The notes under the pieces were generated by a model. It was not told the DNA's origin, ran no database searches, and worked only from the letters and a program-made list of their open reading frames with translations. From assembly GCA_015227615.1 (NCBI GenBank), contig JAALGZ010000049.1:210037-274036 (forward strand): a stretch of DNA of 64,000 nt. Reading direction: 5' to 3'. The position numbers and the translations under genes were made by a program. Every line of letters begins with the position of its first letter. Positions within the stretch are counted from its first letter, which is position 1. Positions 36,433 through 45,447 of this stretch are shown one piece after another. This DNA is from Labyrinthula sp. Ha (Eukaryota > Sar > Bigyra > Labyrinthulida > Labyrinthulaceae).

Positions 36433-37404
36433 CTACGCAAACAGCCAAAAGCCTATTGTTACAAAGAATCCCCCTAAACTAGAAAAAATACTCAGAGGGA
36501 TGCTGTTTAATAACCAATCAAAAAGCAAACCAAAGGGCATTGTTAAGCTTAGGCCTAAAGAAGTAAATGAAGCGCTTGTCCAGAGAACAGACTTCGCCCA
36601 CAGAAAATCAGCAACAACATTATTGAAAAAACCATTAACGAACACCAAGGAGATCCCAGGTTGCTTCCAGAATTGATCATGGTGAGAAATCAAAAAAGGG
36701 TCGACAAACCATAAGAGCAGAAAAATCACTAGACTGAGTAATCCAACTATACCAAACATAGCTGAAACGGCGTTTTCGTTGATAAATAGCTTTATGTAAA
36801 TTGAGTACAATGCGTAAAAAACAGCTGAAGACAGGGCAAGTAGATCGCCATCAAGTTGGTTCTCTTTTGAGCACGTATTACTTGTTTGTTTAGAACTTGA
36901 GGAATCCAGAGAAACCAACAGAGTTCCAATAAAGGACAAAGACAATCCTAAGCCTTTGTACAACGAAAGTGAACCTTCTGGAAATTTAAGTATCCGTTCA
37001 AATGCGAAGATCAAGAAAGGGGAAGTACCACTTAGCAATGTGCTTGCTCCCACGGATGTGGAGCAAACACTGTAGTTATAAAGTAGATTTGCAAAGAACC
37101 AAAGGGGAAAGAACCCGAGAGAAACTTTCAATATTTGTAATGGGTGATCAGGTTTCTTCCATGATCTCAGGAGAAATGAAATTGAATAGACACTAAACAA
37201 CGATGTATAGAGAAGACTCAAACCAAAAGGGGTAAACTTTGCACTATCCTCAGTAGACTGAATAACAAAAGAGGAGACTGTCCAAATAACTACAATACAG
37301 GCAATTGCACAAACTCCAAGATATTTTTCTTTGTTATGTATATCCTGTACTTCTAATTCCCCGACTAAAGGATCTTTTTGATCACTCTCTGATCTCTCCT
37401 CCAT
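36433..37404 (-). CDS. SLC35F5-like drug/metabolite-superfamily membrane transporter
   Basis: The 323-aa protein has about ten membrane helices, with the arrangement and signature segments of the SLC35F5 group of the drug/metabolite transporter superfamily. It has a cytosolic acidic N-terminus (MEERSESDQKDPLVGELEV), LGFFPLWFFANLLYNYSVCS, then TSVGASTLLSGTSPFLIF (the conserved T-x-x-S-x-S-x-F block), KGLGLSLSFIGTLLVSLDSS, GDLLALSSAVFYALYSIYIK and a C-terminal NGFFNNVVADFLWAKSVLWT followed by SLGLSLTMPFGLLFDWLL. SLC35F5 relatives are multi-pass proteins of internal membranes; the substrate is unknown. The start is ATG 37402-37404 and the stop TAG. It shares a 145-bp divergent promoter with the CDF-like gene. 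Confidence 0.85.
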   Translation of the reverse strand: MEERSESDQKDPLVGELEVQDIHNKEKYLGVCAIACIVVIWTVSSFVIQSTEDSAKFTPFGLSLLYTSLFSVYSISFLLRSWKKPDHPLQILKVSLGFFPLWFFANLLYNYSVCSTSVGASTLLSGTSPFLIFAFERILKFPEGSLSLYKGLGLSLSFIGTLLVSLDSSSSKQTSNTCSKENQLDGDLLALSSAVFYALYSIYIKLFINENAVSAMFGIVGLLSLVIFLLLWFVDPFLISHHDQFWKQPGISLVFVNGFFNNVVADFLWAKSVLWTSASFTSLGLSLTMPFGLLFDWLLNSIPLSIFSSLGGFFVTIGFWLFA

Positions 37405-37549
37405 GAATTCAATGCAAAATGGGGGACAAGCTTAAAATATTTATTTCCTGGTTTCAAGTTTTCGCGTCATTTGATTGGTAGAATCTTCGCGTATCCAATC
37501 AGGTAGGAATTAGCGTGCAGACAGGATTTCAAAAAGAACACGCGAAAAA
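37405..37549. promoter_or_regulatory. Bidirectional promoter with paired inverted CCAAT boxes
   Basis: The 145-bp spacer between two divergent start codons contains ATTGG at 37474-37478 and CCAAT at 37495-37499, in opposite orientation about 16 bp apart, plus two TTCGCGT words (37461-37467 and 37486-37492). The repeated arrangement suggests shared control. The sites are seen; function is inferred. Confidence 0.4.
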
Positions 37550-38521
37550 ATGTTGCCCACAGATGAACCTAAAAGAAAAAGAGGAAACACTTTCCTGAGC
37601 GATGGATCCACAGATTCTACTGATATACATGAAATTAAGCTCTTTGAAAATGTTCCAGAAGAGGAGTTCGTCCATAATCTGAAGGAGTACAACTCAGACA
37701 GAAGTGTTATCTCTAAAGTTGTTTCGTTTCTCAACTGCTTCAACCTCCCACATGATGTCTTTGTACTTTGGACTATGTTATTCTTCAATGGAACGTTTGC
37801 AATGGCTGAACTTTTTGGAGCAGTTAGAGCCAATAGTCTCTCTTTGTACGGAGATGTTAGCACTATGCTACTAGATTCTTTTACATATATGCTCAACATA
37901 TATGCAGAAAGCCAGAAATACAAATCAGATGTCGATGTGAACTCATTGAGACATAAAACTCGTATAATGAAGATTGAGATCAGTGTAACTGGTTTCAGTA
38001 TAGCTATTTTGTTTTCTGTAACAACCTTCCTCTTAAACGATGCAATACGAAGGCTGAGAGCACCAGAACAGCATGACAAAGGCGACGATGAAGTATCATC
38101 AACTATATTGCTTCGTTTTAGTTCAGTTAATCTACTCATTGACATAATAGCATGTTTTTTTTATTGTACTCGATATTGGCAACCTACAATGGATGCTTCT
38201 CCTGAGACTGGTGGTTTTATCGGTGAAGAAGCAGATCAACTTGGAGTGGAATCATTAGAAGAAAACGAGGTACAAGAGAAGGAAAATGAAAAAAATTTAA
38301 ATATGGCCTCTGCGTTTTTACACCTTGGTGCAGATACGATGCGTACTGTCACTGTAATGGTCATTGCAATTGTTATGAAAACAGAAGATGATGAAGTATC
38401 GAGTACAGATGCAGATGCTATTGGTTCTCTAATAGTTAGCCTTGTTATTATTCTGATGGGACTAGTACTTTGCTATGAGCTTTTTGAGCTTGTTTCAAAG
38501 TATAGAAAGCTGGCATCTTAA
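37550..38521 (+). CDS. Divergent CDF-like six-helix membrane protein without C-terminal domain
   Basis: The 323-aa ORF runs from ATG 37550 to TAA. It shows the cation diffusion facilitator fold in outline. TM1/TM2 read FNGTFAMAELFGAVRANSLS, then LYGDVSTMLLDSF, and TM5 reads NMASAFLHLGADTMRTVTVM. TM5 keeps the HxxxD metal pair (H258, D262). In TM2 the usual first His is Thr (T105), leaving T105-x3-D109 plus D102. The His-rich loop is absent; an acidic segment (GEEADQLGVESLEENEVQEK) sits in its place. The protein stops right after TM6, so the cytosolic dimerising domain is missing. It could transport another cation, or act as a non-transporting partner of a CDF subunit. It is clearly distinct from the zinc transporter at 16.5 kb. 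Confidence 0.7.
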   Translation: MLPTDEPKRKRGNTFLSDGSTDSTDIHEIKLFENVPEEEFVHNLKEYNSDRSVISKVVSFLNCFNLPHDVFVLWTMLFFNGTFAMAELFGAVRANSLSLYGDVSTMLLDSFTYMLNIYAESQKYKSDVDVNSLRHKTRIMKIEISVTGFSIAILFSVTTFLLNDAIRRLRAPEQHDKGDDEVSSTILLRFSSVNLLIDIIACFFYCTRYWQPTMDASPETGGFIGEEADQLGVESLEENEVQEKENEKNLNMASAFLHLGADTMRTVTVMVIAIVMKTEDDEVSSTDADAIGSLIVSLVIILMGLVLCYELFELVSKYRKLAS

Positions 38522-39380
38522 TATGTCAAGTGTTCTTAGCAGCAGAATTGTTTCAAGTAGGTTCTCATTAGGTACAATACTTGTTGGAAAAATTAAGGAA
38601 GGTCTTTGTTTGACTGGCAGAAATGATAATTTATTTTGGAGTTTTTTTGCCCTATATTGACATTCATTCTTGAAAGGAAAAAAAAAATCGTGGACGTCAA
38701 GTTGCCCCTCTTTGATATATCTAAGTTTAGAAGATGAAGTTATAACAAAGCAAAACTGCAAAGGTAACTGGGTTCTAATAAAGCTAAGTTCCATTTTTTT
38801 CTTTGTTCTCTTGCTAAGTGGAGTATTCTGTCAATCATATGCCGTCTACCCATAGTTTGTTTTGACACAATGTTTTGTTCAACTGCAAGAAAACAAAAAA
38901 CAAAGTATTTGTGCAATGAGTTTGCGACGATGTCAGGAAAAAGCTTTTGAAATATAGCAAAGGAGTTTCCAATCTTGTTTGAATTTAAGATTTCTATTTA
39001 GTTTGTTTTCCTCAGGGTATAATTTGTTACATTTTTCTTAACTCTTACTAGAGACTAGTCGTTATTCTCCGGTGTAGAATAACCTTCTTCTGGCCAGTAA
39101 ATCTGTGTTTCTCTTTATTTTATAAGTTTTATGAGTCGTTCGTCTGTTTTCGTAATTGATCGTATTAACGCTTAATATATTTCAGTGTAATAGGACTATT
39201 TCAAAGTCCAAAAGTAGCCTATTTTACATAACGTAGTATTATTAGTATACATATAATACTACTAAGACAAAACAACAGTTAATAGTGTTAATAATACATT
39301 ATTTAATTAAGTTATACAGTCTGCTAAATTTTGAAAAATAATCAGTTGTTTCCTATTATCTATATTACCGAACACTTTTT
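38522..39380. other. Intergenic stretch, 0.86 kb
   Basis: The stretch separates the CDF-like gene from the convergent seven-helix gene. No frame is convincing. It contains one perfect AT-rich hairpin at 39,233-39,262, listed separately. Confidence 0.5.
39233..39262. repeat. Perfect 10-bp inverted repeat (hairpin)
   Basis: GTAGTATTAT and ATAATACTAC form a 10-bp stem around a 10-nt loop, in the 3' region between two convergent genes. It might affect 3'-end formation; no function can be shown. Confidence 0.4.
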
Positions 39381-40415
39381 TTAGTTTACTATATTCTCAG
39401 ATATGACTTTTGATTTTGGTGCAGTTGTGTTCCGAGTGGGTTGCAAATATGGAGTACCTTTTCTTGAAGCCTGTTTCACATCTGTTTCACCAGTTTTATG
39501 TGGAAGAACAAACTTCCCATAAACCAAACATATCGGAGCAAATGAAATTGGGTTAAATATTGTGCATAGATTAAACCAAATGTAAATCTCTTCCATCTGA
39601 GCAACAGAAGGAATTATTGCTGCAATGTCAAGTACAATGAACGTGACCACCCCGTTAAGAGAAGAAAACCTATACAATTTGAACTTTAAATTCATCCCCT
39701 CCATTTTTTTCTTCTCCTCTTCTTTTGCAGTTTTTGAACTTATCTAGTCTAATCTTTCGATTAACTGTTTTACAAGCATTTCTACCAAGTAACCTAAACA
39801 GAAGATTACAGGCATCAAACTCCAGTACAAGTACGACATGTGACCAAAAATTCCAATAATGTCATTTTTGAGTAGGAAAAACCATAAAAAAAAGGACACA
39901 AGAATCTGAAGGGGAACTACTCTAAGCGTACCGAAAACAGTTTCTTCTATTTTTCTTGACAAGCTAGTAATCTGCATGATCTGAATTATTACCGGGACAA
40001 ATTGAAGATGAGAATGAACAGTAAAAGTGATAGCAGAAAAATTTCCAAAAGCAGAAAGTTTTCCTCTTGATGTTTCCAAGCCTTCTTGTTGCAACATCCC
40101 AGTGAGTATATAAACTTCACCACTAAGCATAGCAAGGAAAGCGAATATCAGAACTAGGATATTTGATTTGAGAAATTGCATGTCTCTAGACTGTAGAGTA
40201 AAGAAACTCTTATGTGAAAGATTTTGAATTTTCTTCCTATTCTTCAAAGCGAAGTTAATTAAAATCAATGAAATTGTCACAAAATAAATACCATAAAATG
40301 CTCCTGCGATTAATTGGAAGTTTCTTAGCAATCCATTGTAGACTTCAAAAAGGGATGAATTACAGCCAGTAGTATTTTCTAAATGTACAAGAGGGAGATC
40401 ACAATCATTTTCCAT
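39381..40415 (-). CDS. Seven-helix membrane protein (receptor-like), two exons
   Basis: Two frames join through a 30-nt GT-AG intron at 39744-39773. The spliced product is 334 aa, with 214 codons before and 120 after a phase-0 junction. Without splicing the first frame stops after five helices. Helices are near residues 33-57, 80-105, 118-145, 165-187 and 190-212 (exon 1), then two more in exon 2 (VVTFIVLDIAAIIPSVA and WFNLCTIFNPISFAPICLVY). The join creates a basic loop (SSKTAKEEEKKKMEG) between helices 5 and 6, the place of the long third intracellular loop in G-protein-coupled receptors. The last helix has NPISFAP where rhodopsin-like receptors have NPxxY. The N-terminus carries N-x-S/T sites (NTTG, NSSL). 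No family is firmly recognised. It lies in tandem with TCTP. Confidence 0.65.
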
Positions 40416-40572
40416 CTCTTTAAATTAGTTTTCTTTCGAACCCGTGCAAATAAACCAACCGTTAAATAGACAAAAAAGTTCAAGTTCTATACGTTGTTGC
40501 AATAATGGAAATCAGCACAATAAAGCTAAAAACTGGAAAGACATAGCGGTCCTTATCGCTTAGTTCTATTAT

Positions 40573-41139
40573 TTAGTATTTTTCTTCTTTAAGCGCATGT
40601 TTAAAGTAAATAAACTTAGGTGCACCGACTTTGTTTGCCTCATCGTCCCACCATCCAATAACAAATGTCTCAGTATTAAAACTCTTCGGAGCATAGATTT
40701 CACAGTTCTTGAACTCCTTCTTTAAAAATGGCATAAATTCCTTGGCACTTTCCATAAATGGTTTTCCCAACTTCTCTTTTCTTTCTTCTAGTCCTTCTTC
40801 TTCATCAGGTTTAACCAAAATTTTTCTTACCTTTTGACACCATGCCTTGTACAGAGTAACAAACTCTTTTGCAGCTATAGTATTAGGTCCTTCGTAGCCA
40901 AAGCCAATAAGTCCATCCTTAATATCAACAACTTTCTCAGCTCCATCATCAAGTTCTTCTTCCCCAGCCTCAGCACTTGCATTTGCTCCAGTGTTGATCT
41001 CACCAAGACTTTTTGTAACCATTTTTGATTGAACAACCATAACACCTGGGATTTTGTTCCCATCATATTCAAGCTCTTTCCATGGGAATGAGTCAGAGAG
41101 AACTTGGTCCTCAGATACCAAATCAATATACACTAACAT
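40573..41139 (-). CDS. Translationally controlled tumour protein (TCTP)
   Basis: Conserved cytosolic protein linked to growth, calcium and tubulin binding and Rheb/TOR signalling in other eukaryotes. The ORF is 188 aa, slightly longer than the usual 170 or so. It starts MLVYIDLVSEDQVLSDSFPW (family: MIIYxDxxxxDExxSD). TCTP signature parts are NTGANASAEAGEEELDDGAE (family GGNASAEG...) and FVIGWWDDEANKVGAPKFIY near the end (family LxxYREDGxxPYxxFxK). The start is ATG at 41137-41139 and the gene is uninterrupted. It is divergent from the Rho-like gene over 166 bp and upstream of the seven-helix gene on the same strand, 157 bp apart. Confidence 0.95.
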   Translation of the reverse strand: MLVYIDLVSEDQVLSDSFPWKELEYDGNKIPGVMVVQSKMVTKSLGEINTGANASAEAGEEELDDGAEKVVDIKDGLIGFGYEGPNTIAAKEFVTLYKAWCQKVRKILVKPDEEEGLEERKEKLGKPFMESAKEFMPFLKKEFKNCEIYAPKSFNTETFVIGWWDDEANKVGAPKFIYFKHALKEEKY

Positions 41140-41305
41140 TCTTCTTTTTTTGTGGCTTTCGAGAAGATTGTTTTTTTTTGTTTCGTTGAAATTTGTGAAT
41201 CGACTCTAAGTGACCAATATGGCCAAGGATTAAAATATCTTGTAAAACAATATAATCTGTTCTTATAGGAGCTCATTCTTTTCTTCTCTTATCCCATAAA
41301 TCATA
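41140..41305. promoter_or_regulatory. Shared divergent promoter, TCTP / Rho-like gene
   Basis: The 166-bp spacer contains a CCAAT box at 41214-41218 and, next to the TCTP start, a T-rich run (41170-41181) that is A-rich on the TCTP strand. No TATA box stands out. Use by both genes is inferred from geometry. Confidence 0.3.
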
Positions 41306-42034
41306 ATGCAACAGTTCATATGTAATGTAATAGGGTACCATTTTTTTAAAGTCATAATCTTTGAAGTGATGAGGGAGTTGGTAAATCCTGTATGATTATG
41401 TCCTTTGTGAAAGGTGTTTTTCCTGAAGATCAAGCTCATGTAGCCCATACTGACTACACTAAAAATCTGATGGTTGACGATAAACAGGTGAGTTTTTGTA
41501 TATGTGAAATACTTCGTATCTTCTTCCCAGATTCTTTATTTCTAGTACGTGCGTCTTGTGGAATATTACTCCCCGTATATCATGAAGACACTGCTGTGTT
41601 TATAATATGCTATGCTGTTAATCATCAGATCAGTTTTGATAATATGAAAGTGAAGTGGGTGCCGGAGATAAAGGTATTGTACCGAGATAAACCTTTTTTA
41701 TTGGTTGGTACGAAGGTATTAGGTATTTATTCCTTTCACACCTTAGACAGATACACGTGATGGTCCTAACAGAAAGCTGCCCAGTAATCGTTATATTTCT
41801 ACAGATGAAGGTAGAAAGTTCGCAGAGGAGCAAGGAGCATATACTTTTGTTGAGTGTTCAGCACTTACGGGTACTAACCTGAAAAGAGTTTTTGATTTAG
41901 CTTACAGATGTTATATCCACAATAAAGAGGTTAAGGAAGCAAAGGAGAGTATAGATACCGTTTATCCCTCATCTAACTCCCTCCATCAGAGTACCAATGA
42001 AAAATTTCGAAAAGGATGTTGTATAATTTTTTAG
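41306..42034 (+). CDS. Atypical Rho-family GTPase lacking the DxxG motif, four exons
   Basis: Three short GT-AG introns (41335-41366, 32 nt; 41516-41545, 30 nt; 41716-41746, 31 nt) leave 636 nt, giving a 211-aa Rho-type protein that aligns with Rac1 without gaps through residue 61 and beyond. The start is MQQFICNVIGDEGVGKSCMI, with ATG at 41306. Rac numbering shows E12 in the P-loop (K16 and S17 kept), V35 for the switch I Thr, and C56-E57-I58-L59-L60-R61 where Rac has WDTAGQ. G4 (VGTKTD) and G5 (ECSALT) are intact, and the end CIIF is a CAAX prenylation box. It should reach membranes and may bind nucleotide, but normal switching and hydrolysis look impossible, like Rnd-type constitutive G proteins or pseudo-GTPases. 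Confidence 0.85.
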
Positions 42035-43551
42035 ATGCGTGATGAAAACTTAGATATTAGTAGTGGTCTCTTGATTTCTAGTCCTTTTTGCATATATGTT
42101 GTCTCTTTATGTGTTTTACAGCACTGTTTATGGTTTGTACTTATTATTATTCTTTTAAAAGAAAATTGACTATTTGCTAAATTATATGCTTGATTTTCAA
42201 CCTTTACCATTTTAAATACCTAAAGAGGCTTGTTTTGCATAGATAAATCTCAGTTCAATCCATTCTTAACAAATTCAGACAAAACTGTTACTACAACTAT
42301 ATTTCTTATTTTACGTGATATAAATATAGAGAAAATGATGAGTGAACTCAAAAGAGCTATATATTAGGTATTTTTTTAATAAAAAGACTTGGAAATGTTT
42401 TTCCAGGTAAAAGCTATGTCCATGCCTAACTTCTCAGCTGCAAAATGAAGACTCGTATCTGAAACTCTTATGGTTCCTATTTTATCAGACACTATAAAGG
42501 AATTGAAAGAATCAAAAGGAAGAGAGCGACTGGATGTAATTCTTTTCTCCTTTTTCAACTGTAAATATAAAATATTACTGTCCGTAGTTCTGTAGGGAAA
42601 ATGTACTAGTTAAAGCCTTTGTCCTCTGACTTTCCTACAATCAAAGCAAATATGGCAGGTGTTAAAAGTTTCATGTTTAAGTTGATCTTCATGCTTATTT
42701 GATATTGCGTACATTCTCAGTAAGGAAGTAAAAATTAACTTAGTAGAAGCTCCCTATGAACCTGTTCTTCTTCTCATAAGCTTAGCATAGCTCAAATTTG
42801 ATAGTGCGTACGACTTGGAATAATTCTAACAGGAAATTTTCTCCTTTCAATTTGAAAATTCACATGATGAAATCTGTTTGCATTGAGAAAATCTTAAGTT
42901 TTAGTTTCAATTTATAAGGATGTTTTTTAGTAAGCAAATCGTCTTACAAGAGAGCTTTATATAGAGCAAGGTAATTACTCGTCAGTTGACATATAACTCG
43001 ATTCAGCTTCTTTTTCCAATGTGATATGGTTATAAATAAGTTGAGATTCTATAGAGCTGTATAGAAACAAGATAAGGTTAACTAACACATTTTAAGCTAG
43101 AATGCTGTTTGTGAACTAATTTAGGAATAGTATGTCTCAATAACAAAGACTTCAATAGAAAGATTGAGCCTTCTTTTGGGAGCTTCATACTTCAAATTTT
43201 ACAAACTCAAACTCTTTCTGTTCCTGGGCAAGCATAGAATGTCTTCTCACCTTCATAGTTACCCAGATAGAACGTAATTTCTGACCTCTTAGCAAATTCC
43301 AGAAACCGCCATATATCCTCTGAAGGCATCAGTATAAAACAAAGAATAAAAACTTTGCGAAGATGCATTTCTTTGAGCTTTTTTTTTGCTGTTAACTCCC
43401 GTTCCCCTTTAGTATTATTGATTTAGTGAATTAATTTCAACCATTTGTAAATGATTGACCGCTTCAGACTCGTAAAATAAACATGTAACAATAATTTACC
43501 CTTAGTGTAACCAGCAATAATACAAGAAGAAAACATAACTATGTAGGAACA
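42035..43551. other. Intergenic stretch, 1.5 kb
   Basis: No supported gene. A 60-codon minus-strand frame at 42,376-42,558 begins at TTG after a possible 3' splice site, but no upstream exon could be confirmed. No RNA gene or repeat was seen. Confidence 0.5.
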
Positions 43552-45447
43552 TTACTTTCCAGCACCAGTGGGTACATAAACTACCTCCAGTTCATCTTCT
43601 TCGCTGGAATAGTCATCTTCATCAGCTGGTTTTCTTATCTTGAAAATTTCTTCAGGTTCTATATCGGAGCCTGTTCTACAGCCTTCAATGTCATCGTACA
43701 CACCCATCTCTATTTCAACCTCTTCCTCACTAATAACTTCTTCATACTGTTCAACTTTTTCAGAAATTGAATCAATAGTGTGAGTAGCAGGCTGCACTCT
43801 ACTAAGCTCTACTACCTTTTGCCTCAAGTTTTCAATTTCTGCCTCTGCCTTGGCGACTCTCATTACCTCCTTTAGGTATTCCTCTCTAAACTCTCTCAAC
43901 TCCTGAACAACCCTGTCAACTTCTTCAGCACTTGCACCTTGAACAACCTGCTTTACACTTTTTCCATCTAAACTACCTAGTATCTCTAATCTACTAAAAT
44001 TTCCCTTCGAATCACCTGAAATTGTAGAGGGATTCTTAGATGTATCTAAACTTGCATTATATGCAAATTTCTGGAAGCGTCTTTGCTCCTCCTCTGTTAA
44101 TAGTTCTAGAGGGCCATTAGTGGATCCATGAAACCCGCGTTTTACATAGCTCTTTAGTTCAGCGGCATCTAAGCGTGAATCAAAATTACTCACAAACTCT
44201 CCCGCTTCTGCCTTTTCCACTACATCAGCCTCTATATCTGCTTTCACAAATGTTCCATCTAAATGATCGGACTTATTGGACAATGGAAGTGTTAGACCGC
44301 GTAACAGCACCTTCTTATGCAAGATTAAGCCATCAACATATCGATCCCAGTTAATTTTTTCTTTTCCATTAAAGAAGGGTTGTTGGAGAATTCTAACTTC
44401 ACCTTCTCTCCCCAACTCGCACCCGATGCGTGTCGATGGGTTGAATTTCAGCCAGCCGGAAACAAGGTCCAATGCATCTGGATCCTTAATCAAACTCTTC
44501 TCAAATGCACCATTTTTCATCTTTCTAAGCAACTCAACATTTCTTTCCTTTCGAGTTCTTTTCTCCTTTGTTAATCTATTACTCCTTGTAGCTTTAGAAC
44601 CTTTCGTAGTCCTTGTTCCTGCCTTGCTCTCACTCTTTGATTTAGACAACCTTGACACCCTTGTTACCTCATTACTTGTATAAGAGTCCACTTTGAAGGG
44701 CAAAGAGCCAGCAAGAAGAAAAAAAAGCACACAACCAGCACTAAACCAATCACAAGCAAAAATAAACCCTTTTCCACTTCTCAAGTAAATCTCAGGTGCA
44801 CGAAATCCTTCGGAGCCCCATCCATCTCTGTGTCCTATGGTTCCTGCCTCTACGGGACTCAACTGAAGAGAAACATTCAAATCAGTGAGTCGTAGATGCC
44901 CATTATGGTCCAAGAGAAGATTTGCAGGCTTTACGTCTCTATGAACAATGTAATGCTCGTGGAGAAATGTTAGTGCTAAAACCAGCTGAGCCATCCAATG
45001 ACGAACAACTGAGAGAGGTATGAAAGATGAGGGTTTAGAACTTTGCTTAATTTTGTCAAGATAGTGTGAAAGTGATCCGCAGAGCATTAAATTTGATACC
45101 AGGAAAAGATTATACTTGTCTTGAAAGGCAAAATGGAGGTTAACAATGAAATGATTCTTTGGAAGTTTTTTCAAGATGTTGAACTCATTGAGCACATTTG
45201 ATACTTCTTTATGCTTCAGGATTTTATATTTATTCATTTGCTTTATTGCATATAAATGTGAGTTCATTTTGCCTGCAAATACAGTTGAAAATGTTCCCTT
45301 TCCAAGGTTATGGACAAAAGCTGGGGTCTTAGTGCTGGAAGAAGTTTGCTTCGACACTGTCTCAAAGCTAGATAAGGAAACATGTGGATATCTAGATGAT
45401 TTCTTTCCTCGTTGACCTTTTTGACCTTGGGGTTGAGTATTTCCCAT
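43552..45447 (-). CDS. AGC-group Ser/Thr protein kinase (GRK/STK32-like), predicted N-myristoylated
   Basis: The 631-aa ORF runs from ATG 45447 to TAA. The N-terminus MGNTQPQGQKG fits an N-myristoylation signal (Gly2, as in PKA MGN). The kinase domain spans about 45-370: glycine loop GKGTFSTVFAG, AIKQ Lys, HRDVKPANLLLD catalytic loop, metal-binding motif DLN instead of DFG (STK32 kinases have DFN, GRKs DLG), RAPEIY, and DWFSAGCVLFFLLAGSLPF. A basic Ser/Thr-rich insert (VSRLSKSKSESKAGTRTTKG) splits the C-lobe at about 260-300. An AGC-like end RIGCELGREGEVRILQQPFF follows. The C-terminal third has a coiled coil (EELREFREEYLKEV type, about 515-555) and acidic tail segments. All catalytic residues are present, so it is probably active. 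The substrate is unknown. Confidence 0.85.
   Translation of the reverse strand: MGNTQPQGQKGQRGKKSSRYPHVSLSSFETVSKQTSSSTKTPAFVHNLGKGTFSTVFAGKMNSHLYAIKQMNKYKILKHKEVSNVLNEFNILKKLPKNHFIVNLHFAFQDKYNLFLVSNLMLCGSLSHYLDKIKQSSKPSSFIPLSVVRHWMAQLVLALTFLHEHYIVHRDVKPANLLLDHNGHLRLTDLNVSLQLSPVEAGTIGHRDGWGSEGFRAPEIYLRSGKGFIFACDWFSAGCVLFFLLAGSLPFKVDSYTSNEVTRVSRLSKSKSESKAGTRTTKGSKATRSNRLTKEKRTRKERNVELLRKMKNGAFEKSLIKDPDALDLVSGWLKFNPSTRIGCELGREGEVRILQQPFFNGKEKINWDRYVDGLILHKKVLLRGLTLPLSNKSDHLDGTFVKADIEADVVEKAEAGEFVSNFDSRLDAAELKSYVKRGFHGSTNGPLELLTEEEQRRFQKFAYNASLDTSKNPSTISGDSKGNFSRLEILGSLDGKSVKQVVQGASAEEVDRVVQELREFREEYLKEVMRVAKAEAEIENLRQKVVELSRVQPATHTIDSISEKVEQYEEVISEEEVEIEMGVYDDIEGCRTGSDIEPEEIFKIRKPADEDDYSSEEDELEVVYVPTGAGK

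Noticed and set aside
42376-42558. 60-codon minus-strand frame between the Rho-like and kinase genes, possibly a terminal exon.
   Set aside because: It starts at TTG. Candidate upstream exons need 17-20-nt or 33-nt introns and give no recognisable protein.
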